Origin: Leptasterias polaris
Taxonomy: Eukaryota > Echinodermata > Asteroidea > Forcipulatida > Asteriidae
Direction of reading: 5' to 3'
DNA: 64,000 bases
Assembly (NCBI GenBank): GCA_037783415.1
Contig: JAZGTN010000162.1
Span: forward strand, 3,038,001-3,102,000
The notes below the pieces were generated by a model. That model was given only the letters and a program-made list of their open reading frames with translations. It was not told the origin of the DNA and searched no databases. The position numbers and the translations under genes are program-made. Below, one piece after another: positions 44,591 through 56,775 of the stretch; within the stretch, counting starts at the first letter, position 1; each line of letters starts with the position of its first letter.

Positions 44591-45803
44591 TTACAAACTC
44601 TATTATACCCTTGAAGATATTGTTTTACAGCAAAATAATAATAATAATAATAATAATATTTAAAATTTATATTGCGCCCCTTACATACAAAATGATCAAA
44701 GGCGCAGAACACATGTTAAAAAGCACAGAATGGAAGAAAACGACAAAGAAAAAAGACTGATCACCAGGCCAGTGCCCAAACAAAAGTATGGGGATACGTC
44801 TGTCCCGCCAACAGTGAACTAATAGTTACTTATTACATAGGCCTATCCCTGCTGGCATCGGTAATGTTTTGACCTTTTCAGGAGACAGACGCCTCTAACC
44901 CTATCTATGCTAAAAATCTAAACTAACTGGCAAGGTGACCATAGAAGAAAGACACACTAAAAAGCGGCTTTAAAAAGGTGGGTTTTTATATTACATTTAA
45001 AAGAGATAAGTTTCTGTTCGCTACGTATATGAAACGGTAGCGCATTCCAAAGCTTAGGGGCTGCCACAAAAAAAGCCCTATCACCAAATGTAGTCAAAAT
45101 TTTACCAGAAGGATAATCCAAGAAAATACCGTTATTCCCTGACCTAAGTTGATATGAAGATACTTTCCGGATGGAAACAAGATCCTGTAAGTACTTTGGA
45201 GAAAGACCATGAAGGGCTTTGAAGGTCAACAAAAGGATTTTAAAATTAATCCTGTACGAAACAGGCAGCCAATGTAATTGACGAATTATAGGTGAAATGT
45301 GTTCAAACCGGTGTGTGTTAGTAACAATTCTGGCTGCAGCGTTTTGAACCCTTTGTAGTTTAGCTATCTGTGACTTGGGCAGACCATACAAAAGGCTATT
45401 ACAATAATCAAGACGACTGGTCACAAATGCATGAATTAGTTTTAAAAGAGAGTCTTGTGTTAGGAATTGACTAATGCGTTTGATATTGTGAAGATGAAAA
45501 AAGGCTGCAGAGCAAGCTTTATTGATGTGGGTGTTCATTGTAAGTTCAGAATCAAACCATGACCCCAAATTACGAACACATGTTGTAGGAAAAACTTTAG
45601 CATCACCTATCATGATATTGGAAATATTAATTTTCTTCAACTGCTGCTTTGATCCGATGATCAAAAATTCACTCTTAGCATCATTAATTAGAAGCCGGTC
45701 ATGCAACATCCATTGCCTGATGTCCCCAATGCAATTATTATTATTATTATTATTATTACAAACTCTATTATCTCCTTGAAGATATTGTTTTACAGCAAAA
45801 TAA
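44591..45803 (-). mobile_element. 5'-truncated LINE insertion with 48-bp target duplication
   Basis: A minus-strand LINE 3' end is bounded by 44,591-44,638 and 45,756-45,803, direct repeats agreeing at 46 of 48 positions. On the minus strand it runs from the truncation near 45,740 through the coding end and a 3' UTR to an (ATT)n tail at 44,637-44,658. The upstream junction also carries (TAA)n (45,733-45,758). Long target duplications occur with LINE insertion, but 48 bp is at the long end. Confidence 0.8.
44957..45740 (-). pseudogene. LINE protein C-terminal region, frame intact
   Basis: The open frame (250 codons from the first ATG; in-frame sequence extends to the truncation point) holds the C-terminal third of a CR1/L2/jockey-group LINE protein. 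Motifs in order are 'DIRQWM', 'LINDAKSEFLIIGSK', 'VRNLGSWFD', 'HINKACSAAFFHLHNI', 'AFVTSRLDYCNSLLYGLPKS', 'KLQRVQNAAARIV' and 'LHWLPVSYRINFKILLLTF'. It ends in 'IKTHLFKAAF'. No stop interrupts it, so it is younger than the other LINE copies here. The RT catalytic box and endonuclease are missing, so it is not autonomous. Confidence 0.88.
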
Positions 45804-46634
45804 GTAATAAGAAAGGTTCTTACTTAGTGAATCCCCTTTCAGATAATAAAAAAATCCTTGAGATCGGCCAACAAATGTCAAAGTTCTTTGTCTTTCTTTC
45901 CTCAGTGTGATCTGTAATCTCAAACACTTTTTTGTACACAACCATAAAATGGCACTCCGTAGATTTTTGGCATTTCTGACCTTTCCACTTCAATTTGAAG
46001 AGATTGCATAATAGCAATTCGCAAAATATTTTAGTTTACCATCATTGGAAAGATTTGATCTTTTTCTTTTAAATGATGGTAAGCTTGGGTATGGAGGGTG
46101 AACATGGACAAACCTGACTTATTACAAAAGTCTTTGTGCTCAGGCTTGTGTGATTTTGTGTGTGTATGCTTAGTGGACTTAAGTCACCATTGATAAAGAA
46201 GAGGGGGTATGAAATGCAGTCCACTTAAGTCGACCAGCGTAAAAATAACAAACATGTTATATTCTTTGCAAATTTTCAGAAAATCCCACATCATTTCACA
46301 AGACCAATCTAACAGGCTTCCAGATGAAAAAACACTAATTATTATTATTTTTTCCATAATAACTGGATGGTTTTTGAATTACTTAATCATTTGTACGGTT
46401 ATTCATTGCGCAAATCTGAATACATCATGTCTATGTGCAACGATGGTATAACCAGACATTTCATTTGGTAGGGTAAGTGCGGACAGAGACATACTTTGGG
46501 GAGTCTATTTAATGTATCCAACCATTTATTTGTGCATACATTTTTGTTGGATCTCATCAGAGGGGCAAGGGTTCTGAGCAGTCTTCCCCTCAACCCTCTA
46601 CTCTAATTATATGCATATGCTCCATTGTCAAACA
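45804..46634. other. Non-coding stretch, no gene seen
   Basis: AT-rich DNA with no recognised gene or repeat. Confidence 0.4.
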
Positions 46635-46816
46635 TGGGCCCAATTTCATAAAGCTGCTTATTAGCACAAAAGGTAGGTAAGCACAACAACAATATGGTAA
46701 CCAGACAAAATGATATTTCTCAAATGCAGCTTGTGACCGGTATCCTGTAAACTTGTGCTTAGCAGAAAATTGTTAAGCATTATTTTCTGCTAAGCAGCTC
46801 TATAAAATTTGGTCCA
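46635..46816. repeat. GCTTAAGC hairpin repeat, best-preserved copy
   Basis: The left end 'gggcccaatttcataaagct' and right end 'agctctataaaatttggtcc' are imperfect inverses. The interior has 'ggtaaccagacaaaatg', 'gaccggtatcctg' and 'gcttagcagaaaattgttaa'. The 182-bp length and inverted ends define the family's shape. Confidence 0.7.
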
Positions 46817-46905
46817 GATGTGGCTTTTCAGTCAACGCACCACACAATATGTGACCAACAACAGGATGCTTGACTTTTGATGCACCTTCAAGACTCAACT
46901 CACTA

Positions 46906-46929
46906 CCCCCCCCCCCCCCCCCCCCCCCC
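46906..46929. repeat. 24-bp C homopolymer
   Basis: An uninterrupted run of C. Comparable G runs occur at 25,763-25,786 (24), 10,245-10,260 (16) and 58,530-58,545 (16). Run lengths may be unreliable in an assembly. Confidence 0.9.
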
Positions 46930-47153
46930 ATTCCTCTACCAACCCTTACACATCCACACAATAGAGCCCATCCAGGGTAACTGATTGTTCGCTTCTATTG
47001 TTCTATTGTTGTTGGACTCTAACTTTCTGAAGCAAGTCTCATAGGATTTGTACACAGTACCAATTATACACATACATGTACAATGTACATACATAGGTGC
47101 ATTGGAGTAGCTTCCCTGGGTCGATCCACATCTTACCCCCCCAGTGTTTCTAA

Positions 47154-50100
47154 GTAGCTTCATTATCATTGGTGTGGTGCCAGTCAGACCTAAGTAACCT
47201 GTTCTTGGTGCAGGGTTACTTGGGTCTGACCTGTAGCTTCATTATCATTGTTGTGGCACACCCGGTCATCAGACCCAAGTAACCTGTTCTTGGAGCAGGG
47301 TTACTTGGGTCTGACCTGGGTGAACGTTGTTGTGGCTCAACCAGTCAGACCCAAGTAACCTGTTCTTGGAGCAAGGTTTACTTGGGTCTGACCTGGGTGA
47401 ACGTTGTTGTAGCTCAACCAGCCAGACCCAAGTAACCTGTTCTTGGAGCAGGGTTACTTGGGTCTGACCTGGGTGCATGTTGTTGAGGCTCAACCAGTCA
47501 GACCCAAGTAACCTGTTCTTGGAGCAGGGTTACTTGGGTCTGACCTGGGTGCACGTTGTTGTAGCTCAACCAGTCAGACCCAAGTAACCTGTTCTTGGAG
47601 CAGGGTTACTTGGGTCTGACCTGGGTGCATGTTGTTGTGGCTCAACCAGTCAGACCCAAGTAACCTGTTCTTGGAGCAGGGTTACTTGGGTCTGACCTGG
47701 GTGCATGTTGTTGTAGCTCAACCAGTCAGACCCAAGTAACCTGTTCTTGGAGCAGGGTTACTTGGGTCTGACCTGGGTGAACGTTGTTGTAGCTCAACCA
47801 GTCAGACCCAAGTAACCTGTTCTTGGAGCAGGGTTACTTGGGTCTGACCTGGGTGCATGTTGTTGAGGCTCAACCAGTCAGACCCAAGTAACCTGTTCTT
47901 GGAGCAGGGTTACTTGGGTCTGACCTGGGTGCATGTTGTTGTGGCTCAACCAGTCAGACCCAAGTAACCTGTTCTTGGAGCAGGGTTACTTGGGTCTGAC
48001 CTGGGTGCACGTTGTTGTGGCTCAACCAGTCAGACCCAAGTAACCTGTTCTTGGAGCAGGGTTACTTGGGTCTGACCTGGGTGCATGATGTTGTAGCTCA
48101 ACCAGTCAGACCCAAGTAACCTGTTCTTGGAGCAAGGTTACTTGAGTCTGACCTGTAGCTTCATTATCATTGTTGAGGCTCAACCAGTCAGACCCAAGTA
48201 ACCTGTTCTTGGAGCAGGGTTACTTGGGTCTGACCTGGGTGCACGTTGTTGAGGCTCAACCAGTCAGACCCAAGTAACCTGTTCTTGGAGCAAGGTTACT
48301 TGGGTCTGACCTGTAGCTTCATTATCATTGTTGAGGCTCAACCAGTCAGACCCAAGTAACCTGTTCTTGGAGCAGGGTTACTTGGGTCTGACCTGGGTGC
48401 ATGATGTTGTAGCTCAACCAGCCAGACCCAAGTAACCTGTTCTTGGAGCAGGGTTACTTGGGTCTGACCTGGGTGCATGTTGTTGTGGCTCAACCAGTCA
48501 GACCCAAGTAACCTGTTCTTGGAGCAGGGTTACTTGGGTCTGACCTGGGTGCATGTTGTTGTAGCTCAACCAGTCAGACCCAAGTAACCTGTTCTTGGAG
48601 CAGGGTTACTTGGGTCTGACCTGGGTACACGTTGTTGTGGCTCAACCAGTCAGACCCAAGTAACCTGTTCTTGGAGCAGGGTTACTTGGGTCTGACCTGG
48701 GTGCATGTTGTTGTGGCTCAACCAGTCAGACCCAAGTAACCTGTTCTTGGAGCAGGGTTACTTGGGTCTGACCTGGGTGCATGTTGTTGTGGCTCAACCA
48801 GTCAGACCCAAGTAACCTGTTCTTGGAGCAGGGTTACTTGGGTCTGACCTGGGTGCATGTTGTTGTAGCTCAACCAGTCAGACCCAAGTAACCTGTTCTT
48901 GGAGCAGGGTTACTTGGGTCTGACCTGGGTGCACGTTGTTGTGGCTCAACCAGTCAGACCCAAGTAACCTGTTCTTGGAGCAGGGTTACTTGGGTCTGAC
49001 CTGGGTGCATGTTGTTGTAGCTCAACCAGTCAGACCCAAGTAACCTGTTCTTGGAGCAGGGTTACTTGGGTCTGACCTGGGTGCATGTTGTTGTGGCTCA
49101 ACCAGTCAGACCCAAGTAACCTGTTCTTGGAGCAGGGTTACTTGGGTCTGACCTGGGTGCATGTTGTTGTAGCTCAACCAGTCAGACCCAAGTAACCTGT
49201 TCTTGGAGCAGGGTTACTTGGGTCTGACCTGGGTGCATGTTGTTGTGGCTCAACCAGTCAGACCCAAGTAACCTGTTCTTGGAGCAAGGTTACTTGGGTC
49301 TGACCTGTAGCTTCATTATCATTGTTGAGGCTCACCCGGTCAGACCCAAGTAACCTGTTCTTGGAGCAGGGTTACTTGGGTCTGACCTGGGTGACCGTTG
49401 TTGTAGCTCAACCAGCCAGACCCAAGTAACCTGTTCTTGGAGCAGGGTTACTTGGGTCTGACCTGGGTGCATGTTGTTGTAGCTCAACCAGTCAGACCCA
49501 AGTAACCTGTTCTTGGAGCAGGGTTACTTGGGTCTGACCTGGGTGAACGTTGTTGTAGCTCAACCAGTCAGACCCAAGTAACCTGTTCTTGGAGCAGGGT
49601 TACTTGGGTCTGACCTGGGTGAACGTTGTTGTGGCTCAACCAGTCAGACCCAAGTAACCTGTTCTTGGTGCAGGGTTACTTGGGTCTGACCTGTAGCTTC
49701 ATTATCATTGTTGTGGCACACCCGGTCATCAGACCCAAGTAACCTGTTCTTGGAGCAGGGTTACTTGGGTCTGACCTGGGTGAACGTTGTTGTAGCTCAA
49801 CCAGTCAGACCCAAGTAACCTGTTCTTGGAGCAAGGTTTACTTGGGTCTGACCTGGGTGAACGTTGTTGTAGCTCAACCAGTCAGACCCAAGTAACCTGT
49901 TCTTGGAGCAGGGTTACTTGGGTCTGACCTGGGTGCACGTTGTTGTAGCTCAACCAGTCAGACCCAAGTAACCTGTTCTTGGAGCAAGGTTTACTTGGGT
50001 CTGACCTGTAGCTTCATTATCATTGTTGTGGCACACCCGGTCAGACCCAAGTAACCTGTTCTTGGAGCAGGGTTACTTGGGTCTGACCTGGGTGCATGAT

Positions 50101-52766
50101 GTTGTAGCTCAACCAGTCAGACCCAAGTAACCTGTTCTTGGAGCAGGGTTACTTGGGTCTGACCTGGGTGCACGTTGTTGAGGCTCAACCAGTCAGACCC
50201 AAGTAACCTGTTCTTGGAGCAAGGTTACTTGGGTCTGACCTGTAGCTTCATTATCATTGTTGAGGCTCACCCGGTCAGACCCAAGTAACCTGTTCTTGGA
50301 GCAGGGTTACTTGGGTCTGACCTGGGTGCATGTTGTTGAGGCTCAACCAGTCAGACCCAAGTAACCTGTTCTTGGAGCAGGGTTACTTGGGTCTGACCTG
50401 GGTGCACGTTGTTGAGGCTCAACCAGTCAGACCCAAGTAACCTGTTCTTGGAGCAAGGTTACTTGGGTCTGACCTGTAGCTTCATTATCATTGTTGAGGC
50501 TCAACCAGTCAGACCCAAGTAACCTGTTCTTGGAGCAGGGTTACTTGGGTCTGACCTGTAGCTTCATTATCATTGTTGAGGCTCACCCGGTCAGACCCAA
50601 GTAACCTGTTCTTGGAGCAGGGTTACTTGGGTCTGACCTGGGTGCACGTTGTTGAGGCTCAACCAGTCAGACCCAAGTAACCTGTTCTTGGAGCAAGGTT
50701 ACTTGGGTCTGACCTGTAGCTTCATTATCATTGTTGAGGCTCAACCAGTCAGACCCAAGTAACCTGTTCTTGGAGCAGGGTTACTTGGGTCTGACCTGGG
50801 TGCACGTTGTTGTAGCTCAACCAGTCAGACCCAAGTAACCTGTTCTTGGAGCAAGGTTTACTTGGGTCTGACCTGTAGCTTCATTATCATTGTTGTGGCA
50901 CACCCGGTCAGACCCAAGTAACCTGTTCTTGGAGCAGGGTTACTTGGGTCTGACCTGGGTGCATGATGTTGTAGCTCAACCAGTCAGACCCAAGTAACCT
51001 GTTCTTGGAGCAGGGTTACTTGGGTCTGACCTGGGTGCACGTTGTTGAGGCTCAACCAGTCAGACCCAAGTAACCTGTTCTTGGAGCAAGGTTACTTGGG
51101 TCTGACCTGTAGCTTCATTATCATTGTTGAGGCTCACCCGGTCAGACCCAAGTAACCTGTTCTTGGAGCAGGGTTACTTGGGTCTGACCTGGGTGCATGT
51201 TGTTGAGGCTCAACCAGTCAGACCCAAGTAACCTGTTCTTGGAGCAGGGTTACTTGGGTCTGACCTGGGTGCACGTTGTTGAGGCTCAACCAGTCAGACC
51301 CAAGTAACCTGTTCTTGGAGCAAGGTTACTTGGGTCTGACCTGTAGCTTCATTATCATTGTTGAGGCTCAACCAGTCAGACCCAAGTAACCTGTTCTTGG
51401 AGCAGGGTTACTTGGGTCTGACCTGTAGCTTCATTATCATTGTTGAGGCTCACCCGGTCAGACCCAAGTAACCTGTTCTTGGAGCAGGGTTACTTGGGTC
51501 TGACCTGGGTGCACGTTGTTGAGGCTCAACCAGTCAGACCCAAGTAACCTGTTCTTGGAGCAAGGTTACTTGGGTCTGACCTGTAGCTTCATTATCATTG
51601 TTGAGGCTCAACCAGTCAGACCCAAGTAACCTGTTCTTGGAGCAGGGTTACTTGGGTCTGACCTGGGTGCATGTTGTTGTAGCTCAACCAGCCAGACCCA
51701 AGTAACCTGTTCTTGGAGCAAGGTTACTTGGGTCTGACCTGTAGCTTCATTATCATTGTTGAGGCTCACCCGGTCAGACCCAAGTAACCTGTTCTTGGAG
51801 CAGGGTTACTTGGGTCTGACCTGGGTGCACGTTGTTGAGGCTCAACCAGTCAGACCCAAGTAACCTGTTCTTGGAGCAAGGTTACTTGGGTCTGACCTGT
51901 AGCTTCATTATCATTGTTGAGGCTCACCCGGTCAGACCCAAGTAACCTGTTCTTGGAGCAGGGTTACTTGGGTCTGACCTGGGTGCACGTTGTTGAGGCT
52001 CAACCAGTCAGACCCAAGTAACCTGTTCTTGGAGCAGGGTTACTTGGGTCTGACCTGGGTGAACGTTGTTGTGGCTCAACCAGTCAGACCCAAGTAACCT
52101 GTTCTTGGAGCAGGGTTACTTGGGTCTGACCTGGGTGAACGTTGTTGTAGCTCAACCAGTCAGACCCAAGTAACCTGTTCTTGGAGCAAGGTTACTTGGG
52201 TCTGACCTGTAGCTTCATTATCATTGTTGAGGCTCACCCGGTCAGACCCAAGTAACCTGTTCTTGGAGCAGGGTTACTTGGGTCTGACCTGGGTGCACGT
52301 TGTTGAGGCTCAACCAGTCAGACCCAAGTAACCTGTTCTTGGAGCAGGGTTACTTGGGTCTGACCTGGGTGAACGTTGTTGTGGCTCAACCAGTCAGACC
52401 CAAGTAACCTGTTCTTGGAGCAGGGTTACTTGGGTCTGACCTGGGTGAACGTTGTTGTAGCTCAACCAGTCAGACCCAAGTAACCTGTTCTTGGAGCAGG
52501 GTTACTTGGGTCTGACCTGGGTGCATGTTGTTGTAGCTCAACCAGTCAGACCCAAGTAACCTGTTCTTGGAGCAGGGTTACTTGGGTCTGACCTGGGTGC
52601 ACGTTGTTGTGGCTCAACCAGTCAGACCCAAGTAACCTGTTCTTGGAGCAGGGTTACTTGGGTCTGACCTGTAGCTTCATTATCATTGTTGAGGCTCACC
52701 CAGTCAGACCCAAGTAACCTGTTCTTGGAGCAGGGTTACTTGGGTCTGACCTGGGTGCATGATGTT
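47154..52766. repeat. Palindromic satellite array, 76/82-bp unit, about 70 copies
   Basis: The 76-bp unit contains a perfect inverted repeat, arms GTCAGACCCAAGTAACC and GGTTACTTGGGTCTGAC (17 bp each). They flank a 14-nt loop 'tgttcttggagcag' and are followed by a 28-bp spacer. A second form has an 'agcttcattatcatt' spacer and is 82 bp. Arms and loop are nearly invariant, while spacers vary in a few positions (gcatg/gcacg/gaacg; gtggct/gtagct/gaggct). Larger blocks repeat with periods of 867 and 2,460 bp. No gene lies inside. Transcription from either side would give a string of about 17-bp hairpins. Confidence 0.97.
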
Positions 52767-54935
52767 CTTAAACATCCTCAATGACCCAATTTTTTAGTTA
52801 TTCAGATGGTTACTTCCAGGATGTTTGACACACATTTTTTATCAAGAGATAATTTTGTATTAACCTGGACTTGTAAGTTGCAGTTTTACCATTTTAGAAT
52901 AATCATTTTGCGATCTCTTTTTTTCAATTCGTAAAATGACTAACACCTTTTTGTCTTTATCTTCCTCTTTTTAGTCAGCCTCATTCACAATTTAATCACT
53001 TTTTACCCTTCTTTTCATCTGTGATATTGTCTCTATGAAATATTTCCTTATAAAATGAAGTCAAATTCCAGAAAACTGTATCTGAAACCTTTAAAAACAA
53101 CAAGGACAATGTGTTCACATGCTAAAAATTGTGCATGATTTTCTCTATTTTCTCCTAACTCACACAACGGATTCAGCCAAATTTTCCCAGGTTTGTTATT
53201 TAATGTCTGGTTTATCATACAAGAACATGAACATGCGACCATTTTGTAATCCAATCCTGTATAATACCTTTAAGATTAGATTAGTGAGTTAGACGTTGTT
53301 GTACTGACAAGACAAGTCTCCTCTTCACTGCATTTATGAGTTCACTGCAATTCCATAAAATGACAATCACGTCATATTATTTTTCCAACATACCTACTTC
53401 ATTCCTGGCCGCCCTTCAATTCCCCTTCAATTATAGACAAATGCCACAGAAAGGAAAACATTAATAAAATCTAAACGGTGTCAAATTTGTGTCTGTGCAA
53501 GTCAAATTATACATAATAGCGATCAATGTTTCTAGTTGATTAGACATTGTCAAACATATGGCAGCTTACCTAGCTAGAATAAACATAACTCAAGTTCACC
53601 ATTCTGTAAAGACTTGCTGTGAGGAAAATAAATCAGAGCTCTTAGAGTTGTCTTTCTTTGGTCCTCATTTTGTAATCCTAACACAAAAAAGGATTTGCAA
53701 AGTTCTGCAAATTCACAGCCTTTCCAGTCATCAATGTCACGTGTTATTGTTTCAGGGAAAACAAGTCTAAAGTAATTGCTAGAGTTGCTGACAAAATCTG
53801 AAATTAGGATCCAAATTTCAGGAGGGACATTTCAGGAGGTACCGATATTTTCAACTAGTGTTCTTACAGTGGAGACTTGATGCTTCAAACTTCATATATA
53901 CGGTGCTTTTTACTACTTTTCGTCCTAAATTAACCAGCAATAAAGTAATAAAGATTTGCGTTAGCTCATGGCCTGGAAAATAAATGCAAATAAACATTAT
54001 CCTTTTTCATGAACTAACACCATTCAATGTGTGAAAATGTAGGTCAATGCGCGCTACACAAAAGATTGGTGTCAGTTTTTTTTTCACATTTGAGGTTGGC
54101 GTGCGCATGGGTGTGTTACATTGGTAAATCGAACATTGGTGTTAGCTTGTGATGTCGAAATTGTCAGTTTTGCAATGCCTAATTATTGTAGTTAAAAAAA
54201 CTCAAGCTCCTGAAGCGTTGAAATTTCACGAAATTGTAGGCCTCGGTTAACATTGTTTAAATTGTAAAAAACTATTTTTTTAAAAGGGGGGTTTTGTACG
54301 TGTGCTAGTTCATTGCGTCGATGAAAAATGACAAAGAAGATGATGTTATTGGTGTCTGTTACAATGCTGCATGATGGTTGCATACCGAACAACAAAGTAT
54401 TCAAAAATTCAGTCCAACAGATGAGCCAAAAGTGGTGAACATCTGTCTGTGCTTTCGCCATTGATTCGTGTATCAATAAATTCTATGAATTGACAAATAG
54501 ATCCCACCGACCGGCCCACAAAGATGGGTAATGTCTGAAGATTATAACAGTTTGGTATCGTCATTTCTGTAGTTGAGCAACCTTGCCCTTTTATCTACTC
54601 TCAACATGGCATATTAAAAATGGTTTTTAATCATGGAGGAAGGAAATCAGATTAATGAACTAAAAGCTCTAAAACCACAAAAAATAAAGCAAAAACTAAA
54701 ACATTAAATTGGATAAGCGTGGAGCAGATGAACACGTTTTGAAGCAATTACAAAAATTTGTCCAATCCTAGTAATTGTCTGTAGGATTATCATATCAACA
54801 ATTTCTGTTACTTGACATGCATATTATTTTGGTTTTACCTTTATACCAAAGTGTGACATGCGAGCATTTTATACTCAGTGGTTTCTGCATGTTATCCACA
54901 GGCTATACTCAGTTACTACTCAGTTACTATTACTA
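52767..54935. other. AT-rich non-coding stretch, no gene seen
   Basis: No convincing gene. 53,130-53,230 carries 'tttctctattttctcctaac' and 'ttcccaggtttgttatttaa', recalling the right part of the GTTGGGTCA family. The minus frame 54,192-54,476 has no family resemblance. Confidence 0.45.
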
Positions 54936-54939
54936 AGCT

Positions 54940-55420
54940 ACTACAGTGAGTTCAAATCCCGGTTGTGACACTCTTGTTCTTGGGTAAGACACTTACATAA
55001 AAGATGGCTCAGTGGTTTCTTTCCCTGCCTTCCTCCTCTGTGGACCCTGGTTCGAATCCCACCTAAGACCGGAGCCTTGCATGTGGATTTGGTTTTCAGT
55101 CCCTACCTGATGGACTGGGTTTTCAGTCCCTACCTGATTACATGGGTTTTCAGTCCCTGCCTGATTACATGGGTTTTCAGTCCCTGCCTGATTACATGGG
55201 TTTTCAGTCCCTACCTGATTACATGGGTTTTCCCCATTGGGATTTTCCTCCCACATCTAAAACTGAACATTGTTTCCCAATCATCCTGTTATTGGCGCTA
55301 ATTGTTGGATGTGTAATAAATAGATAACTATAATTGCTTCTCATCACCCAGGAATAAATGGGTACCTGTAAGGGTAGAGATTGTTGATGTGATTTATTAG
55401 CAACCTGTGCGCCATTATTA
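54940..55420 (+). mobile_element. SINE split by a second SINE-like insertion
   Basis: The outer SINE supplies 'ttcaaatcccggttgtgaca' plus 'cttgggtaagacactta' on the left (54,950-54,995) and 'taattgcttctcatcaccca' plus 'gggtacctgtaagggtagag' on the right (55,330-55,380). These pieces are contiguous in the intact copy at 30,311. Between them sits another tRNA-like head, 'gatggctcagtggtt' with B box GGTTCGAATCC (55,050-55,060), followed by the 27-bp array. This is nested insertion. Confidence 0.65.
55091..55231. repeat. 27-bp tandem repeat, 5 copies plus a partial
   Basis: Units of 'ggttttcagtccctacctga' plus 'ttacatg' start at 55,091, 55,118, 55,145, 55,172 and 55,199; a partial one starts at 55,226. 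The multiple-of-three period keeps frames open (repeats of WVFSPYLIT on one strand). This is not judged to be a gene. Confidence 0.93.
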
Positions 55421-55868
55421 CATACTTACATATGTATAGGGCCTATACAATGTAAATTTATAACCTTTTTTCACACTGGATTCAATCAGTCACATTTTGT
55501 TTGCAGTTTTTGTGACATACCTACATTTACATCCAATTATCCCAATTAGTCATCTCATGATCATGTGCAGAACAAAACCTACAAGTTTTTTGCGGGTTGT
55601 TTTTCCAGACAATTCCTATGTGTAGCCCAAGCTTCACTCAAAACACTCATAAATCAAGTGACCATACATGTAATTTGCTAATATCATTTTGACTGGTACA
55701 TGCGTAATGCATACTTTAATCCTTACTGAAATACACCGGTGTCCATGAACATAATGAACATAATGAATGGTCCATATGGTAGCATTGGGGTATGCTCATT
55801 TGCATAGTGAATCGTTTTGACAGGTCTTTTACATTGAACATTAATATCGATACTTTTGTTCTGATACA
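55421..55868. other. Non-coding stretch, no gene seen
   Basis: No recognised gene or repeat. Confidence 0.4.
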
Positions 55869-56195
55869 ATGACCCAATTTCGATATTGATTAGAAAATTT
55901 GTGCTTAGCAAAAATTAGCAGGAAACCAGTCACAGACTTTATGTGTGATATGGTCACCTGGTAAATTTAATCTGGTAAGCAAAACTATTTAGTATTTTAA
56001 TTATGTTTGACATTAAAGCAGCTCTACAGAGTCCAATTTCATAGAGCTGCTTAAGCACAAAAAGTAGCTAAAACACAACAAAATTATGCTTACTAGAATG
56101 AGGTTACCAGCCAAAACACCATTTCTTATGTACCAATTGTTAAAAGAAGAAACTTGTTTAGCAATATTTTCTGCTGAAGCAGCTCTTCTAAGAGA
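55869..56195. repeat. Two adjacent GCTTAAGC-family copies
   Basis: The first (55,869-56,032) keeps 'tgacccaatttcgata', 'agcaggaaaccagtcacag' and 'gcagctctacagagtcc'. The second (56,030-56,193) keeps 'tttcatagagctgcttaagc', 'gaggttaccagccaaaa' and 'tctgctgaagcagctcttc'. They abut head to tail, sharing the 'gagtcc' boundary. Confidence 0.65.
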
Positions 56196-56454
56196 ATGGT
56201 GTGTGTAATTCTAGGCAGAACTTGTTATCGACAAACTTAAAAGTGCTACATGTAGGTCCATTTTTGTCCCATTTGACTCAAAAGTTTTAAAACAAATTAT
56301 TTTGTTAATAGTTTTTATTTTATTTTATAGATTTAAGAAAGTCAAAAGTTGTCCGTGCCCCTAGCCTTCTAGACTTCTAAACATCTACATTTAGAGGCAG
56401 TATTTAAAACCTTATTTTAAGAGTCTAATCATCTCTAATAATACATGAGCAAGC

Positions 56455-56775
56455 GTGTCATGGTCGAGCCATTTATTGCATGAGTTCAAGTTCTGTTGGT
56501 TAAGTTATCGGGGTTTGGGTTCGAGTCCCGGTCATGACACTTAATTGTGTTCTTGGGCAAGAATCTTAACTACGATTGCTTCTCTTCACCCAAAGATGTA
56601 AATTGGTACCTGTGAGGATATAGATTTATATTGTGTTTACAGCAGCCCAGGGCTGTATACCCCCCAGGGAGCTGAGAAAGATTACAGGAATGTTATTGGT
56701 CCAATGACCAGGGCACTAATGTAAAGAGAACAGATATGATTTACATTCTTGTAAAATGCGTATTTAAGGTATTAT
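56455..56775 (+). mobile_element. tRNA-derived SINE, first body type
   Basis: The head 'gtcatggtcgagccattt' has a damaged A box; the B box GGTTCGAGTCC is at about 56,518-56,528. The body matches the copy at 30,311: 'gattgcttctcttcaccca', 'ctgtataccccccagggag' and 'gaatgttattggtccaatga'. The tail is decayed. Confidence 0.75.

Noticed and set aside
47154..52766. CRISPR-like array of repeats and spacers
   Set aside because: Spacers are variants of one sequence, not unique. The repeat plus spacer is a 76/82-bp satellite, the genome is eukaryotic and no cas-like gene is present.
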